The notes beneath the pieces were generated by a model. That model saw nothing but the letters and a program-made list of their open reading frames with translations. It did no database searches and was not told the DNA's origin. Made by a program: the position numbers and the translations under genes. Shown here one piece after another: positions 35,130 to 44,425 of a stretch of 64,000 nucleotides of DNA. Each line of letters opens with the position of its first letter. The stretch's first letter is position 1. The DNA comes from an uncultured Flaviramulus sp. (GTDB taxonomy: Bacteria; Bacteroidota; Bacteroidia; Flavobacteriales; Flavobacteriaceae): contig CANMUP010000002.1 of NCBI GenBank assembly GCA_947501105.1, positions 124,001-188,000 of the forward strand, written 5' to 3'.

Positions 35130-36797
35130 ATGACTGAGTTTATTAGAAAGCGAACGGCAAATGCTAAAAATGATATTTTAAGTGGAATAACTGTAGCTTT
35201 AGCATTAGTGCCAGAAGCAGTAGCGTTTGCTTTTGTTGCTGGTGTAGATCCATTAGTTGGTTTATATGCAGCTTTTATGATTGGTATAATAACCTCTATT
35301 TTTGGAGGTCGACCAGGAATGATAAGCGGAGCAACTGGAGCTTTAGCAGTGGTTATGGTAAGCTTAGTTGCCGAAGGTAATGCTATGGGAGCCGAAGGCG
35401 AAAGCCTAGGATTATATTATTTGTTTGCTACTGTTATTTTAATGGGAGTTATACAAATGTTAGCTGGTGTTTTTAAGCTTGGTAAGTTTGTTAGACTCAT
35501 TCCTCATCCTGTAATGATGGGGTTTGTAAATGGGTTAGCTATTGTGATTTTTATATCTCAACTAGGTATGTTTCCTAGTTTAGTTCCAGAAGATGTTTAT
35601 TTTTGGGAAAGTACAGGGGTATGGTTTAGTGCATTTTTTAATGGCTTAATAACCAGTGTGGAGTTTCAAGTAATGTTTGGTTTAATTCTCATTACAATGG
35701 GAATTATGTTTGGCTTACCAAAACTTACTAAAAAATTACCTGAAGCCTTAGTCGCTATTTTAGTAGTTTCAGCTATAGTAATCTTTGGAAATTTAGATGT
35801 TGCTACCGTAGGTAGTTTTATTAGTGATGGTGGAGGTGAAGGTTTAAAAGGAGGATTGCCACAGTTTCAAACAGATATATTCAGTAAAGTACCTTTTAAC
35901 TTAGAAACTATAAAATTCATTTTTCCTTATGCTTTAATATTAGCAGCTATTGGTTTAATTGAATCCTTAATGACCTTAAATTTAGTTGACGAGTTAACCG
36001 AAACTAGAGGAAACACTAATAAAGAATGTTTAGCCCAAGGTGGAGCCAATATAATAACTGGTCTCTTTGGAGGAATGGGTGGTTGTGCCATGATTGGTCA
36101 ATCGTTAATTAATATAAAAGGGGGTGGTCGTGGCAGACTTTCTGGTATAGTTGCAGCTTTAATGTTATTAGTATTTATCCTGTTTGCTTCCGGACTTATC
36201 GAACAAGTACCTATTGCAGCTCTAGTAGGCGTAATGTTTATGGTTGTTATTGGCACGTTTGCGTGGAGTAGTTTTAGAATTTTAAATAAAATACCATTTA
36301 CAGATGTTATTGTTTTAGTGGCAGTATCTGCTTTAACAGTCATTTTCGATTTGGCAATTGCTGTAATAGCTGGTGTTATTATTAGCGCATTGGTATTTTC
36401 TTGGGAAAACGCAAAACGTATTCGAGCTCGTAAGCGTATGCGTGAAGATGGTACTAAAGTATATGAAATTTGGGGCCCATTATTCTTCGGTTCTATTATC
36501 GCATTTAATGAAAAGTTTGATATAAAAAATGATCCTGAAAATGTTGAGGTAGATTTTGTTGAATCTCGTGTGAGCGACCATTCTGCTATTGAAGCCATCT
36601 TTAACTTAGTTAATAAATATGAAGCAGAAGGAAAATCAATTAAACTAAAGCATTTAAGTGAAGATTGTAAAATATTACTTTACAAATCAAGCCCTAAATT
36701 TAGAGAAGTTATTGTTGAAGATATTGACGACCCACGTTATCACTTAGCAGAAAACCCAGAAGCATTTACAAAAGGACTTTCGGAATATAAACTTTAA
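35130..36797 (+). CDS. SulP/SLC26-family anion transporter with STAS domain
   Basis: 555 residues. The sulfate-transporter signature region is at the N-terminus (ALALVPEAVAFAFVAGVDPLVGLYAAF), with GATGALAVVM and GGMGGCAMIGQSLINIKGGGRGRLSG further on, about 12 membrane segments in all, and a C-terminal STAS domain (about 445-545, IWGPLFFGSIIAFNEKF). Substrate may be sulfate, bicarbonate or another anion. A palindromic repeat begins 5 bp after the stop. Confidence 0.92.
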   Translation: MTEFIRKRTANAKNDILSGITVALALVPEAVAFAFVAGVDPLVGLYAAFMIGIITSIFGGRPGMISGATGALAVVMVSLVAEGNAMGAEGESLGLYYLFATVILMGVIQMLAGVFKLGKFVRLIPHPVMMGFVNGLAIVIFISQLGMFPSLVPEDVYFWESTGVWFSAFFNGLITSVEFQVMFGLILITMGIMFGLPKLTKKLPEALVAILVVSAIVIFGNLDVATVGSFISDGGGEGLKGGLPQFQTDIFSKVPFNLETIKFIFPYALILAAIGLIESLMTLNLVDELTETRGNTNKECLAQGGANIITGLFGGMGGCAMIGQSLINIKGGGRGRLSGIVAALMLLVFILFASGLIEQVPIAALVGVMFMVVIGTFAWSSFRILNKIPFTDVIVLVAVSALTVIFDLAIAVIAGVIISALVFSWENAKRIRARKRMREDGTKVYEIWGPLFFGSIIAFNEKFDIKNDPENVEVDFVESRVSDHSAIEAIFNLVNKYEAEGKSIKLKHLSEDCKILLYKSSPKFREVIVEDIDDPRYHLAENPEAFTKGLSEYKL

Positions 36798-36802
36798 TAT
36801 TT

Positions 36803-36950
36803 GGGCGTTACCACAAGGGTCGGGCTTTCCATTATATCTTTTTTTTGTCATAGCGAGGAGTGAGTTACGTGGCTATCTGTTAAATTTTAGTTCTAAATAA
36901 AGTTGTTTTATCTCTTAAAAAAAAGGATGCCATTGCAATCCCTAACGCAA
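36803..36950 (+). repeat. Palindromic repeat, family 2, copy 1 (interrupted)
   Basis: Starts GGGCGTTACCACAAGGGTCG and ends AATCCCTAACGC; the ends GCGTTA..GGG and CCC.TAACGC are inverted repeats. Compared with the copy at 53603-53686 it holds about 65 extra bases in the middle, which include a GTCATAGCGAGGAG element. It begins 5 bp after the SulP stop codon. Confidence 0.8.
36848..36886 (+). repeat. REP-like GTCAT.GCGAGGAG element, copy 1
   Basis: GTCATAGCGAGGAG, GAGTTACGTGGC and TATCTGTT correspond in order to the element translated inside trpF at 55249-55308 (read there on the minus strand). Here it is intergenic and nested within a family 2 repeat. Confidence 0.65.
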
Positions 36951-37036
36951 ATCAGTCCACAATCGTCAGTCTTTAGTAAACAGGCAAAGTGTTTTCGCAA
37001 ACTTAGTAACTGCTAACTGCATACTGCCAACTTTTT

Positions 37037-37483
37037 TTACCGCATAGGTCTTTTTAATTGTTCTTTTACTCGATCAAACGATTTTTTGCTAGCACGCTCC
37101 CAACGGTAAATCTTATGCTTTTTACCCTTGTTAGCTTCTCGTTTTTTATCACTTTCACGTTTTTCTTTAAGCCAATTAAAACGTTTTTTTATAATGGTAA
37201 AACCTAATTCATCTTCACAACCAATGCTCTCAAGTGCATTTAAAGCAGCAATTGACACATTCTGAATCTTATCATTTATAGCTTCAAAAAGCACAGGGAT
37301 AGATGATGTATAGCCAGTAATGCCTAAAGCTTCAGCAGCTAGCTGTCTTGTTTTGTAGTTTCCATGTTTTAAAACATACTCTAGTTTTTCAATTTCATCA
37401 GTATGCATCCAAAAGCGTATTGTCCTTTCAGATGGCTGAACAAGATTGAGTTTAAAAAGCAAATATGTAATTTGATAAAACAT
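37037..37483 (-). CDS. HEAT-repeat protein
   Basis: 148 residues. Residues about 28-90 contain two HEAT-like repeats (KTRQLAAEALGITGYTSSIPVLFEAINDK; NVSIAALNALESIG), followed by a highly basic tail (EKRESDKKREANKGKKHKIYRWERASKKS). Probably a protein or nucleic-acid binding scaffold; no specific role. Single gene with AT-rich DNA on both sides. Confidence 0.7.
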   Translation of the reverse strand: MFYQITYLLFKLNLVQPSERTIRFWMHTDEIEKLEYVLKHGNYKTRQLAAEALGITGYTSSIPVLFEAINDKIQNVSIAALNALESIGCEDELGFTIIKKRFNWLKEKRESDKKREANKGKKHKIYRWERASKKSFDRVKEQLKRPMR

Positions 37484-37676
37484 GAATTCTTAAATAAATC
37501 ATTTACTTATTAGTATATAATTAGTAAGAATTGTTACATAAAACTCATTCAAATCGACTCTTTGAATTACTTGTAAAAAGAACTATTATCAAATAAAAGA
37601 GTAGTAAATTTTATAATAAGGTGATTTCATTTTTCAGATAAATAAAATCAATATTTAAAAATACTGATAGTTTTTA

Positions 37677-38156
37677 TTAATCTAAATTTCTAGATTGACC
37701 ATTTAGTAATTTCCATCCATCGTGACGTTTTACTAATGTGCCAGACTCAATAATTTTAAATTTAGTTATAGTGTTTAAAGTATCTACCATTTTTCCTTTT
37801 ACAATTCCCGAATAACTAGCTAAACTATCTGTAAGAGGAAATACTTTTAAAGTGTCAAACGATAATTGAATTTTGCTAATTAATTTATCATTGGCTATTA
37901 AAATATTTTTAACAGAGTCGTAAGTTAATGCTGAGTTATAATTTGGGGGTACCCAGAAAAAATCTTTGGAATTATCTAGATAGTCAAATTCTGCAGTAAG
38001 ACCTTGTTTTTTTATAGCACCGTGGTAGTCAGCAAACATGCTTTCAACTTCTTTAATAACAAGCTCTTCATTTATCGGAATTGTTTTTTGGGTAATATTT
38101 TTACACCCAATAATGTTAAATATTAGAATTAGTATATATATGTATTTAAATTTCAT
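37677..38156 (-). CDS. NTF2/SnoaL-like (DUF4440-type) lipoprotein
   Basis: 159 residues. Lipobox LIFNIIGCKN, then an NTF2-like domain: helix VIKEVESMFADYHGAIKKQGLTAEFDYL, FFWVPPNY, and the closing strands KIIESGTLVKRHDGWKLLNGQSR. A pocketed fold with unknown ligand. It overlaps the coaD stop by 4 bp. Confidence 0.75.
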   Translation of the reverse strand: MKFKYIYILILIFNIIGCKNITQKTIPINEELVIKEVESMFADYHGAIKKQGLTAEFDYLDNSKDFFWVPPNYNSALTYDSVKNILIANDKLISKIQLSFDTLKVFPLTDSLASYSGIVKGKMVDTLNTITKFKIIESGTLVKRHDGWKLLNGQSRNLD

Positions 38157-38608
38157 TTTACGCGTACACTTTTCGGAACTAACTTTGTGTAGTCACCATT
38201 ATTTCTAATTACATCTCGTACAATAGAAGAAGCGATGTACGATGTTTCTGCCGAGGTTAATAAAAATACCGTTTCAATAGGTGCTAAATCTCTATTTGTA
38301 TGTGCAATGGCTTTTTCAAACTCAAAATCTGCAGGATTACGAAGCCCACGTAAAATAAATTCTACATCAATTTTCTTGCAAAAATCAACAGTCAAGCCTT
38401 TGTATGATAAAACTTTTACTTTAGGTTCATCAGCAAAAGCATCTTCAATAAATTTCATACGTTCTTCAAGAGAAAACATATATTTTTTATCGGCATTCAC
38501 ACCAATAGCCACAATAATTTCATCAAATAAAGTAACGCCACGCTTAATAATATCGTAGTGTCCTAATGTTAATGGGTCAAATGACCCTGGAAATATGGCT
38601 CGTTTCAT
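38153..38608 (-). CDS. coaD: Phosphopantetheine adenylyltransferase
   Basis: 151 residues. Fourth step of CoA synthesis. FPGSFDPLTLGHYDI (nucleotidyltransferase HxGH motif), LRGLRNPADFEFE and the C-terminal ASSIVRDVI (ISSTxxR-type motif) are all present. Confidence 0.96.
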   Translation of the reverse strand: MKRAIFPGSFDPLTLGHYDIIKRGVTLFDEIIVAIGVNADKKYMFSLEERMKFIEDAFADEPKVKVLSYKGLTVDFCKKIDVEFILRGLRNPADFEFEKAIAHTNRDLAPIETVFLLTSAETSYIASSIVRDVIRNNGDYTKLVPKSVRVK

Positions 38609-38624
38609 TTTGATTGGTTTTTAT

Positions 38625-39230
38625 CTATTCTCTTTCTATATCATAAATTATTTCATCATCAAATAAAGCTTTAATTTCTTCAATTGAATATGTGTCTTCT
38701 TGATCGGTATAATTAACGCTTTTGTTTATCTCATCAACTTGAGATTTTTTATCTATTTCATAATCATTATAAACCACTTTGATACTATCTTGAATAACCT
38801 CTATTACTTTCATTGAAGTAAAGTGTCCTTTTGTGTTTGATTCTACAAAATAAACATCACCTATTTTTGGGTTTGCACTATAGATTGCTTCATTTTCTTT
38901 TTCTTTAGAATTTGAATAGCTAAAATATGTTATTGCAAGTACAATAATGGCTAATCCGCTAAAATGTAAAAAAGGAATACCTTTATGTTTTTCTATTTCA
39001 AATTTACGCTGTATTTGCTCTGGCAATTCTTTAAGTTTATATGTGCGCTTACAATGATTACATTCTAAGACATTTACTTTACCTAATGGGAAAAGAGGAA
39101 TCCAATAAATATATGCGTATTTGCCAAAGACACTATATGTCATAGATGTTTGATTCTCACAATTAGGGCAAGTAACGTTGTTAAGCTGTCCGTCTTTTAA
39201 TCTTGAAGAATTTGTTCCGTAAAATACCAT
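38625..39230 (-). CDS. Zinc-ribbon membrane protein, hypothetical
   Basis: 201 residues. N-terminal zinc ribbon with two pairs, CPNC (about 20-23) and CNHC (about 57-60), around YAYIYWIPLFPLGK; one membrane helix at about 90-107; then a C-terminal domain (about 118-201) with beta strands and an acidic tail. Similar zinc-ribbon/TM proteins are common in Flavobacteriaceae; no function is known. 16 bp ahead of coaD. Confidence 0.7.
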   Translation of the reverse strand: MVFYGTNSSRLKDGQLNNVTCPNCENQTSMTYSVFGKYAYIYWIPLFPLGKVNVLECNHCKRTYKLKELPEQIQRKFEIEKHKGIPFLHFSGLAIIVLAITYFSYSNSKEKENEAIYSANPKIGDVYFVESNTKGHFTSMKVIEVIQDSIKVVYNDYEIDKKSQVDEINKSVNYTDQEDTYSIEEIKALFDDEIIYDIERE

Positions 39231-39290
39231 AGGTTAATGTTAGTGTTATATCCAAATATAAGTAATAATTTTCTGAATTGTTATGAGGAA

Positions 39291-40265
39291 CTATTTCAAA
39301 GCTTCTTCAATTGCATTACCAAAAAAATCAGCTAAAGAAATATTTGCAGCTATCACTTGTTGTGGTAATATACTTTCTCTCGTTAACCCAGGTACTGTGT
39401 TAACTTCTACTAAATGCGGTTCACCATCTTTAAAAATATACTCACTTCGGCTAAACCCTGTTAGTTTTAAAATTTCGTACACTTTTTTAGCAACCATATT
39501 TACCTTTTTTTCTTGTGTTGCACTTAATCGTGCAGGTGTAATTTCTTCAGACTCACCTAAATATTTTGCTTTGTAATCAAAGAAATCGTTATTACTTATT
39601 ATTTCTGTAATTGGCAAAACTTTTGTTTCTCCATTATAAGTAATGACACCAGCGGAAACTTCTGTACCGTCTAAAAACGATTCAATAATAATTTCATCAT
39701 CTTCTTTGTAGGCAACATTTATGGCATTTTGTAAATCTTCTTTTTTATATACTTTGGTAATACCAAAACTACTACCAGCTTTATTAGCTTTAACAAAACA
39801 TGGTAAGCCTACTTTATTAATTATTGCGTCTTCATTAATAGCATCTCCAAGGTTTAAATAGAACGATTCGGCAGCCTTAATGCCATAAGGTTTTAATACG
39901 CTTAGACAATCTCGTTTATTAAATGTTAAAGTTGCTTGGTACATACCACAACTTGTATGTGGCATATTTATTAATTCAAAATAACCCTGCATAAAACCAT
40001 CTTCACCAGGCGATCCATGTATAGCATTAAACACACAGTCAAAGGTTATTTTTGTGTCGTTTACGCTAACTGAAAAATCGTTTTTATCAATTGGAAATTC
40101 ATTGCCACTTTCATTGACATAAACCCATTTTTCTTTAAAAATATGAACGCGATAGGCATTATATTTTGAATTGTCTAAGGATTCAAAAACTACATTTCCG
40201 CTTTTTAATGAGATTTCGTATTCGCTAGAATATCCTCCCATAATAATGGCAATATTTTTTTTCAT
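39291..40265 (-). CDS. ddl: D-alanine--D-alanine ligase
   Basis: 324 residues, ATP-grasp enzyme of peptidoglycan synthesis. N-terminal IMGGYSSEYEISLKSG, NAIHGSPGEDGFMQGYFE, ATP-grasp loop KANKAGSSFGITKV and EVNTVPGLTRESILPQQ, where the last E and N bind Mg. Divergent from the PASTA gene. Confidence 0.96.
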   Translation of the reverse strand: MKKNIAIIMGGYSSEYEISLKSGNVVFESLDNSKYNAYRVHIFKEKWVYVNESGNEFPIDKNDFSVSVNDTKITFDCVFNAIHGSPGEDGFMQGYFELINMPHTSCGMYQATLTFNKRDCLSVLKPYGIKAAESFYLNLGDAINEDAIINKVGLPCFVKANKAGSSFGITKVYKKEDLQNAINVAYKEDDEIIIESFLDGTEVSAGVITYNGETKVLPITEIISNNDFFDYKAKYLGESEEITPARLSATQEKKVNMVAKKVYEILKLTGFSRSEYIFKDGEPHLVEVNTVPGLTRESILPQQVIAANISLADFFGNAIEEALK

Positions 40266-40408
40266 TTATATTATTTTGTCCTTTCTTCGAAGGAGATAAT
40301 CTTTTTTAATAAAACGTTATTAGTCTAAAATCTACAATAAAACGTATGTATAATAAGTTAAGCTAAAATATCATATATATTGCAAAAGAAAAAACAGTTC
40401 TGTTTTTA

Positions 40409-40416
40409 TATATTTG
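40409..40416 (+). promoter_or_regulatory. Promoter -7 element for the PASTA gene
   Basis: TATATTTG, 21 bp before the start codon at 40438, fits TAnnTTTG. The nearest TTG (40380-40382) is 26 bases upstream, longer than ideal. Confidence 0.5.
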
Positions 40417-40437
40417 CCGTATCGAAAATTATAGTAC

Positions 40438-41004
40438 ATGAGCATTATTAAATTTCTTGTAAGCAAAACATTTTTTACTCAAATTGCTTTGGCAGTAGTT
40501 GCATTAGTTGTTTTTTGTTTTATTATGTTATCGTGGTTAAAATCATCAACTAATCATGGCGATTTTGAAACCGTACCGGACCTAACAGGAAAATCAATAA
40601 GTGTTGCAGAAATTGAATTAAAAGAGAATAATTTAGTGATGCAAATTCAAGATTCTGCAAATTTTAATCCTAATTACCCTAAGTTTTCTGTTATTGAACA
40701 AGATCCACCAGTGGGTACAAAAGTTAAAGAGGATAGAAAAATTTACATAACCTTGAACCCATCTGGGTATAGAAAAGTAAGAGTTCCTAATTTAATAGAA
40801 AGTACTTTAAGGCAGGCAAAACCAACCTTAGAAGCTTTAGATTTTAAAGTTGGTAAACTCACTTATATCGATAATATTGGTAGGGATATTGTGCTAAAAA
40901 TGGCACATAAAGGCAAAACCATACAAGCTGGAGATATGCTACCAAAAACTGAAAAAATTGACTTAGTTCTTGGTAATGGTAAAAGACCATCTAGCAAGAA
41001 TTAA
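40438..41004 (+). CDS. Membrane-anchored PASTA-domain protein
   Basis: 188 residues. One N-terminal membrane helix (about 13-33), then two PASTA domains of about 65 residues (ETVPDLTGKSISVAEIELKENNL... and RKVRVPNLIESTLRQAKPTLEALDF...) and a partial third. PASTA domains bind peptidoglycan or occur on Ser/Thr kinases; no kinase domain is here. Located between ddl and the pseudouridine synthase gene (32 bp). Confidence 0.9.
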   Translation: MSIIKFLVSKTFFTQIALAVVALVVFCFIMLSWLKSSTNHGDFETVPDLTGKSISVAEIELKENNLVMQIQDSANFNPNYPKFSVIEQDPPVGTKVKEDRKIYITLNPSGYRKVRVPNLIESTLRQAKPTLEALDFKVGKLTYIDNIGRDIVLKMAHKGKTIQAGDMLPKTEKIDLVLGNGKRPSSKN

Positions 41005-41036
41005 TAGAATACTTCAATACGCATTGATTCAATAAA

Positions 41037-42071
41037 ATGGAAGATTATACACCACAATTACCTGATGAGGATAATTTATACGAGCATTATTCTTTTACGG
41101 TAGACAAAGGGCAAACTCCTTTACGTATAGATAAATATTTAATGAATTTTGTTGAAAATGCTACGCGAAATAAAATTCAAGCTGCAGCAAAAAACGGAAG
41201 CGTTTTTGTAAATAACGAGCCTGTAAAATCTAATTATAAGGTAAAGCCTTTTGATGCTATTCGTGTGTTATTTGCACATCCGCCTTTTGAGAATTTATTA
41301 GTTGGAGAAGATATCCCTATAGACGTGATTTATGAAGATGATGAGCTTTTAGTAGTCAATAAATCAGCAGGTATGGTGGTGCATCCCGGTCATGGGAACT
41401 ATTCAGGCACTTTAATAAATGGACTCATTCACAGATTTGATAATTTGCCAAATAATTCAAGTGAGCGCCCAGGATTAGTACATAGAATTGATAAAGATAC
41501 TAGTGGACTTTTAGTGGTTGCTAAAACCGAAAAAGCGATGACACATTTGTCTTTACAGTTTGCCGAAAAAACAAGCGAACGAGAATACGTAGCTATTGTT
41601 TGGGGTAATATGGAAGAAGACGAAGGTACTATTGAGGGTAACATAGGTCGCCATCCAAAAAACCGATTACAAAATACTGTTTTTATTGATGATGAGGCAG
41701 ATAAAGGCAAGCCTGCTGTAACACATTATAAGGTTTTAGAGCGTTTAGGTTATGTAACTTTGGTGTCTTGCAAGTTAGAAACTGGTAGAACACATCAAAT
41801 CCGCGTGCATATGAAGCACATTGGGCATACTTTGTTTAATGATGCCAGATATGGCGGTGAAAAAATATTGAAAGGCACAACATTTACAAAGTACAAACAG
41901 TTTGTAGAGAATTGTTTTAAAATACTACCAAGGCAAGCTTTACATGCCAAAACATTAGGTTTTAAGCACCCTAAAACAGGAGAGTTTATGCGTTTTGACA
42001 CACCAGTTCCAGACGATATGCAACAATGTATTGAAAAGTGGAAAACCTATTCCAAACATCAAGAATTATAG
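41037..42071 (+). CDS. RluA-family 23S rRNA pseudouridine synthase (RluD-like)
   Basis: 344 residues. N-terminal S4 RNA-binding domain (about 20-80, QTPLRIDKYLMNFV), then the catalytic domain with VVNKSAGMVVHPGHG and the catalytic Asp in RPGLVHRIDKDTSGLLVVAK, and GRTHQIRVHMKHIGH. Length and S4 domain fit RluD, but the precise rRNA site is inferred. Follows the PASTA gene on the same strand. Confidence 0.93.
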   Translation: MEDYTPQLPDEDNLYEHYSFTVDKGQTPLRIDKYLMNFVENATRNKIQAAAKNGSVFVNNEPVKSNYKVKPFDAIRVLFAHPPFENLLVGEDIPIDVIYEDDELLVVNKSAGMVVHPGHGNYSGTLINGLIHRFDNLPNNSSERPGLVHRIDKDTSGLLVVAKTEKAMTHLSLQFAEKTSEREYVAIVWGNMEEDEGTIEGNIGRHPKNRLQNTVFIDDEADKGKPAVTHYKVLERLGYVTLVSCKLETGRTHQIRVHMKHIGHTLFNDARYGGEKILKGTTFTKYKQFVENCFKILPRQALHAKTLGFKHPKTGEFMRFDTPVPDDMQQCIEKWKTYSKHQEL

Positions 42072-42110
42072 TAGCCTTGTCATTCCTGTCTTTTGGCTTC
42101 AATTTTTCTT

Positions 42111-42539
42111 TTACATTCCCAAGCTTGGTAAATGCTTTACTTGATGATACGTTAAAGCAGCAGCGATACAGTTTTTTAATGCTTCTTCAGGGATTTTGTC
42201 ATTGATGTTAAAAACCATAGCACGGGTACCTTCAAAGGTAAAAGTGTCTTTATAAATCATTTTAAAGGTTGGTACTAATTTACTAGTGCATTGAAAATAC
42301 ATGGCGTATTGGTTTGGTTCGCCTTTTTTCTGATTTATTCTAATAGTACTCCCTTTTTTGGTTAAAAAGCTAGGTTCTCCCCACTTTAAGGTTTCTTCTA
42401 TAGTTGTTATTTCGGCAATATTATTAGCCGTTTCAATAATTAAATGTCTAAGATGTAATAGTTTACTTCTAACTGAATCCGGATAATTATTAAAAACCAC
42501 TTTCACTTTCGGGTTTGTATTTATTTGAAGACTCGTCAT
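42111..42539 (-). CDS. DUF1801 protein
   Basis: 142 residues, YdhG/DUF1801 fold: ETLKWGEPSFLTKKGSTIRINQ near the middle and PTFKMIYKDTFTFEGTRAMVF. Function unknown. Separated from the serine deaminase gene by 40 bp, same strand. Confidence 0.82.
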   Translation of the reverse strand: MTSLQINTNPKVKVVFNNYPDSVRSKLLHLRHLIIETANNIAEITTIEETLKWGEPSFLTKKGSTIRINQKKGEPNQYAMYFQCTSKLVPTFKMIYKDTFTFEGTRAMVFNINDKIPEEALKNCIAAALTYHQVKHLPSLGM

Positions 42540-42579
42540 TGGTTATCAATTAAATTTAGAAAAGAATAATTGTATTATT

Positions 42580-44160
42580 TTACGAAGTAGTTAGTGTGCT
42601 TTTCTGCTTCAACTTTTCCTTTATAGCACAAGCAGTTTTAGTGATAGCTAATCCACCTTTACCTGTACATTTATTACAACTGGGCATTTGTAGACTTACT
42701 GACGATACTGTTTCAATGACTTCATTTAAAGGGATAAGTGCATTATATCCAGCACAGGCCATAGTTGCTGATGATAATGCATTAACTGCGGCACTTACAT
42801 TTTTACCTAAGCATGGTGCTTCTACACGATCTGCTATTGGGTCACAAATTAATCCAATCATGTTTTGAATTGCTATTGAAGCTGCATCAATAGCTTGTTT
42901 TGCTGAACCACCAAATAATTGTACTATTCCGGCTGCAGCCATTCCTGCTGATGCACCACATTCAACTTGACAACCATGTTCCTCAGCAGAGAAACCAGGG
43001 CCTTGGGCAAAATAGACTCCAACAATTCCAGTTGCAAAATAGGCTTGAATCAACTCATCATGAGACGCGTTTATGTCGTCGGCAACAGCTCTCAAAACAC
43101 CTCCTACAACACCACATGAACCAGCAGTTGGGTTTGCAACAACAACTTCCATGGCGCTTTTAGATTCCATAATAGCAGACACATTAGCTATGATTTTATT
43201 TATAATAGAATTTTCTAGGATTTTCTTTTTCTTTTGAGCATTATCAATTAAATGTGATTGTCGAGGTAATATTCTATCTTCGTAGTAGGTGCCTTCTAAG
43301 CCAGTTTTAATACTGTTTTCTATTATAGCAACAACGCTTTTCATTTTATCAATGACTTCTTGACTTTCTAATCCACTCTGATTTTTTTCATATAGTAAGC
43401 CTAAAGCTGCAAGATCAAGATTTTCTTGTTCTGCATACTCTAAAAGAGAAGCTACAGTTGAAAAAGGTAATTCCGATTCATTTCCTGCTATAATTGGTAA
43501 TACGGGTTTTATAATAGTTAATTCATCAAAAGGTATTGTGTCTTTTAATTTATTAATGACTTCTATTGAAACTTCTTTAGAGAATTTAATATTTACTAAT
43601 CGCTTTTCGTTATTAAAAGACTCTGAAATAGACTTACTTTCTGTAAATAATAGCGAAATATCTTGTAAATGAATGTTTTTAGGAACGCCCTTTAGAAGTA
43701 ACTCATAATAACCTCCTTTAATGCTTACTTTAAAATCATCTATGTCTTGAATTTCAAAAGACCCACCACCAATCGATATTGCCGTAACTTTTATTTGCTT
43801 TCCTTGAACTCCCTCTAATGCTAATCTAAATGTGTTTGCATGATTGGTTTGGTAGCTATTTACCTCATATTGGATAGATATTCCTTTTTTATCAGCTATT
43901 TGTTCAGTATTCTTTATTTGGTCATCGGACATTTCTATTCCTAATAATCCACCTTCAATACCAATTGTGGTTCCTTGATCTCTATAATTAGGTGCCCAAG
44001 CCCCATCTTTGTCAAAATCAATAATAGCTTTTATAAGAGGTTCGTTTAAAATATCAATACATATTTTAGCTGCACGCCATGATGCGGCTGTATGAGAACT
44101 AGACGGACCTCTCATAATTGGTCCAATGACATCATTAAAAATCCCTGGTCTATTTTTCAT
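42580..44160 (-). CDS. L-serine ammonia-lyase, iron-sulfur type, single chain
   Basis: 526 residues. The N-terminal beta-type domain (IGPIMRGPSSSHTAASWRAA) and an ACT-like insert are followed by the alpha domain with VANPTAGSCGVVGGVLRA, GCQVECGASAGMAAAGIVQ and the C-terminal SCNKCTGKGG; these cysteines bind the 4Fe-4S cluster. Converts serine to pyruvate and ammonia. Longer than the about 455 residues of E. coli SdaA. The start fits the family. Monocistronic or followed by DUF1801. Confidence 0.9.
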   Translation of the reverse strand: MKNRPGIFNDVIGPIMRGPSSSHTAASWRAAKICIDILNEPLIKAIIDFDKDGAWAPNYRDQGTTIGIEGGLLGIEMSDDQIKNTEQIADKKGISIQYEVNSYQTNHANTFRLALEGVQGKQIKVTAISIGGGSFEIQDIDDFKVSIKGGYYELLLKGVPKNIHLQDISLLFTESKSISESFNNEKRLVNIKFSKEVSIEVINKLKDTIPFDELTIIKPVLPIIAGNESELPFSTVASLLEYAEQENLDLAALGLLYEKNQSGLESQEVIDKMKSVVAIIENSIKTGLEGTYYEDRILPRQSHLIDNAQKKKKILENSIINKIIANVSAIMESKSAMEVVVANPTAGSCGVVGGVLRAVADDINASHDELIQAYFATGIVGVYFAQGPGFSAEEHGCQVECGASAGMAAAGIVQLFGGSAKQAIDAASIAIQNMIGLICDPIADRVEAPCLGKNVSAAVNALSSATMACAGYNALIPLNEVIETVSSVSLQMPSCNKCTGKGGLAITKTACAIKEKLKQKSTLTTS

Positions 44161-44366
44161 AATTCTTTAAAATTCAATATAGCAGTATGGCCATTAATTA
44201 GTTTTTAAGTGTAGTGACTAATGTAAAGATAAAGTTCTGTCTTAATGGACTTTATCGCTAGTTAAACGAAGATAGTTGTTTTTTTGACAACATCATTTAT
44301 ACATAATTCCTTAATATAGAATAGGATAATCGTATTTAAATTATTGGATGCATTTTTTGAAGGTTC

Positions 44367-44390
44367 GTTTTACGTTTTGTGTATAGTATT
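44367..44390 (-). repeat. Degraded left end of cargo module 3
   Basis: GTTCGTTTTACGTTTTGTGTATAG here aligns with the outer half of the module 2 left end at 24529-24551, and the preceding TTTTTTGAAG also matches. On the minus strand the core reads GTAAAAC instead of GTTAAAC. I cannot find the inner arm or a clear cargo-side core before the cargo stop at 44426. Confidence 0.55.
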
Positions 44391-44425
44391 ATATTGATTT
44401 GCATACTCATTTCATGCTTTACTCC

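Noticed and set aside
36098-36598. 166-codon minus-strand frame inside the SulP gene
   Set aside because: Antisense of a clear transporter with conserved motifs; no independent support.
42900-43163. Gln/His/Leu-rich open frame on the plus strand
   Set aside because: It is the antisense shadow of the serine deaminase gene; no start signal or family pattern, and the composition is an artefact of the complementary codons.
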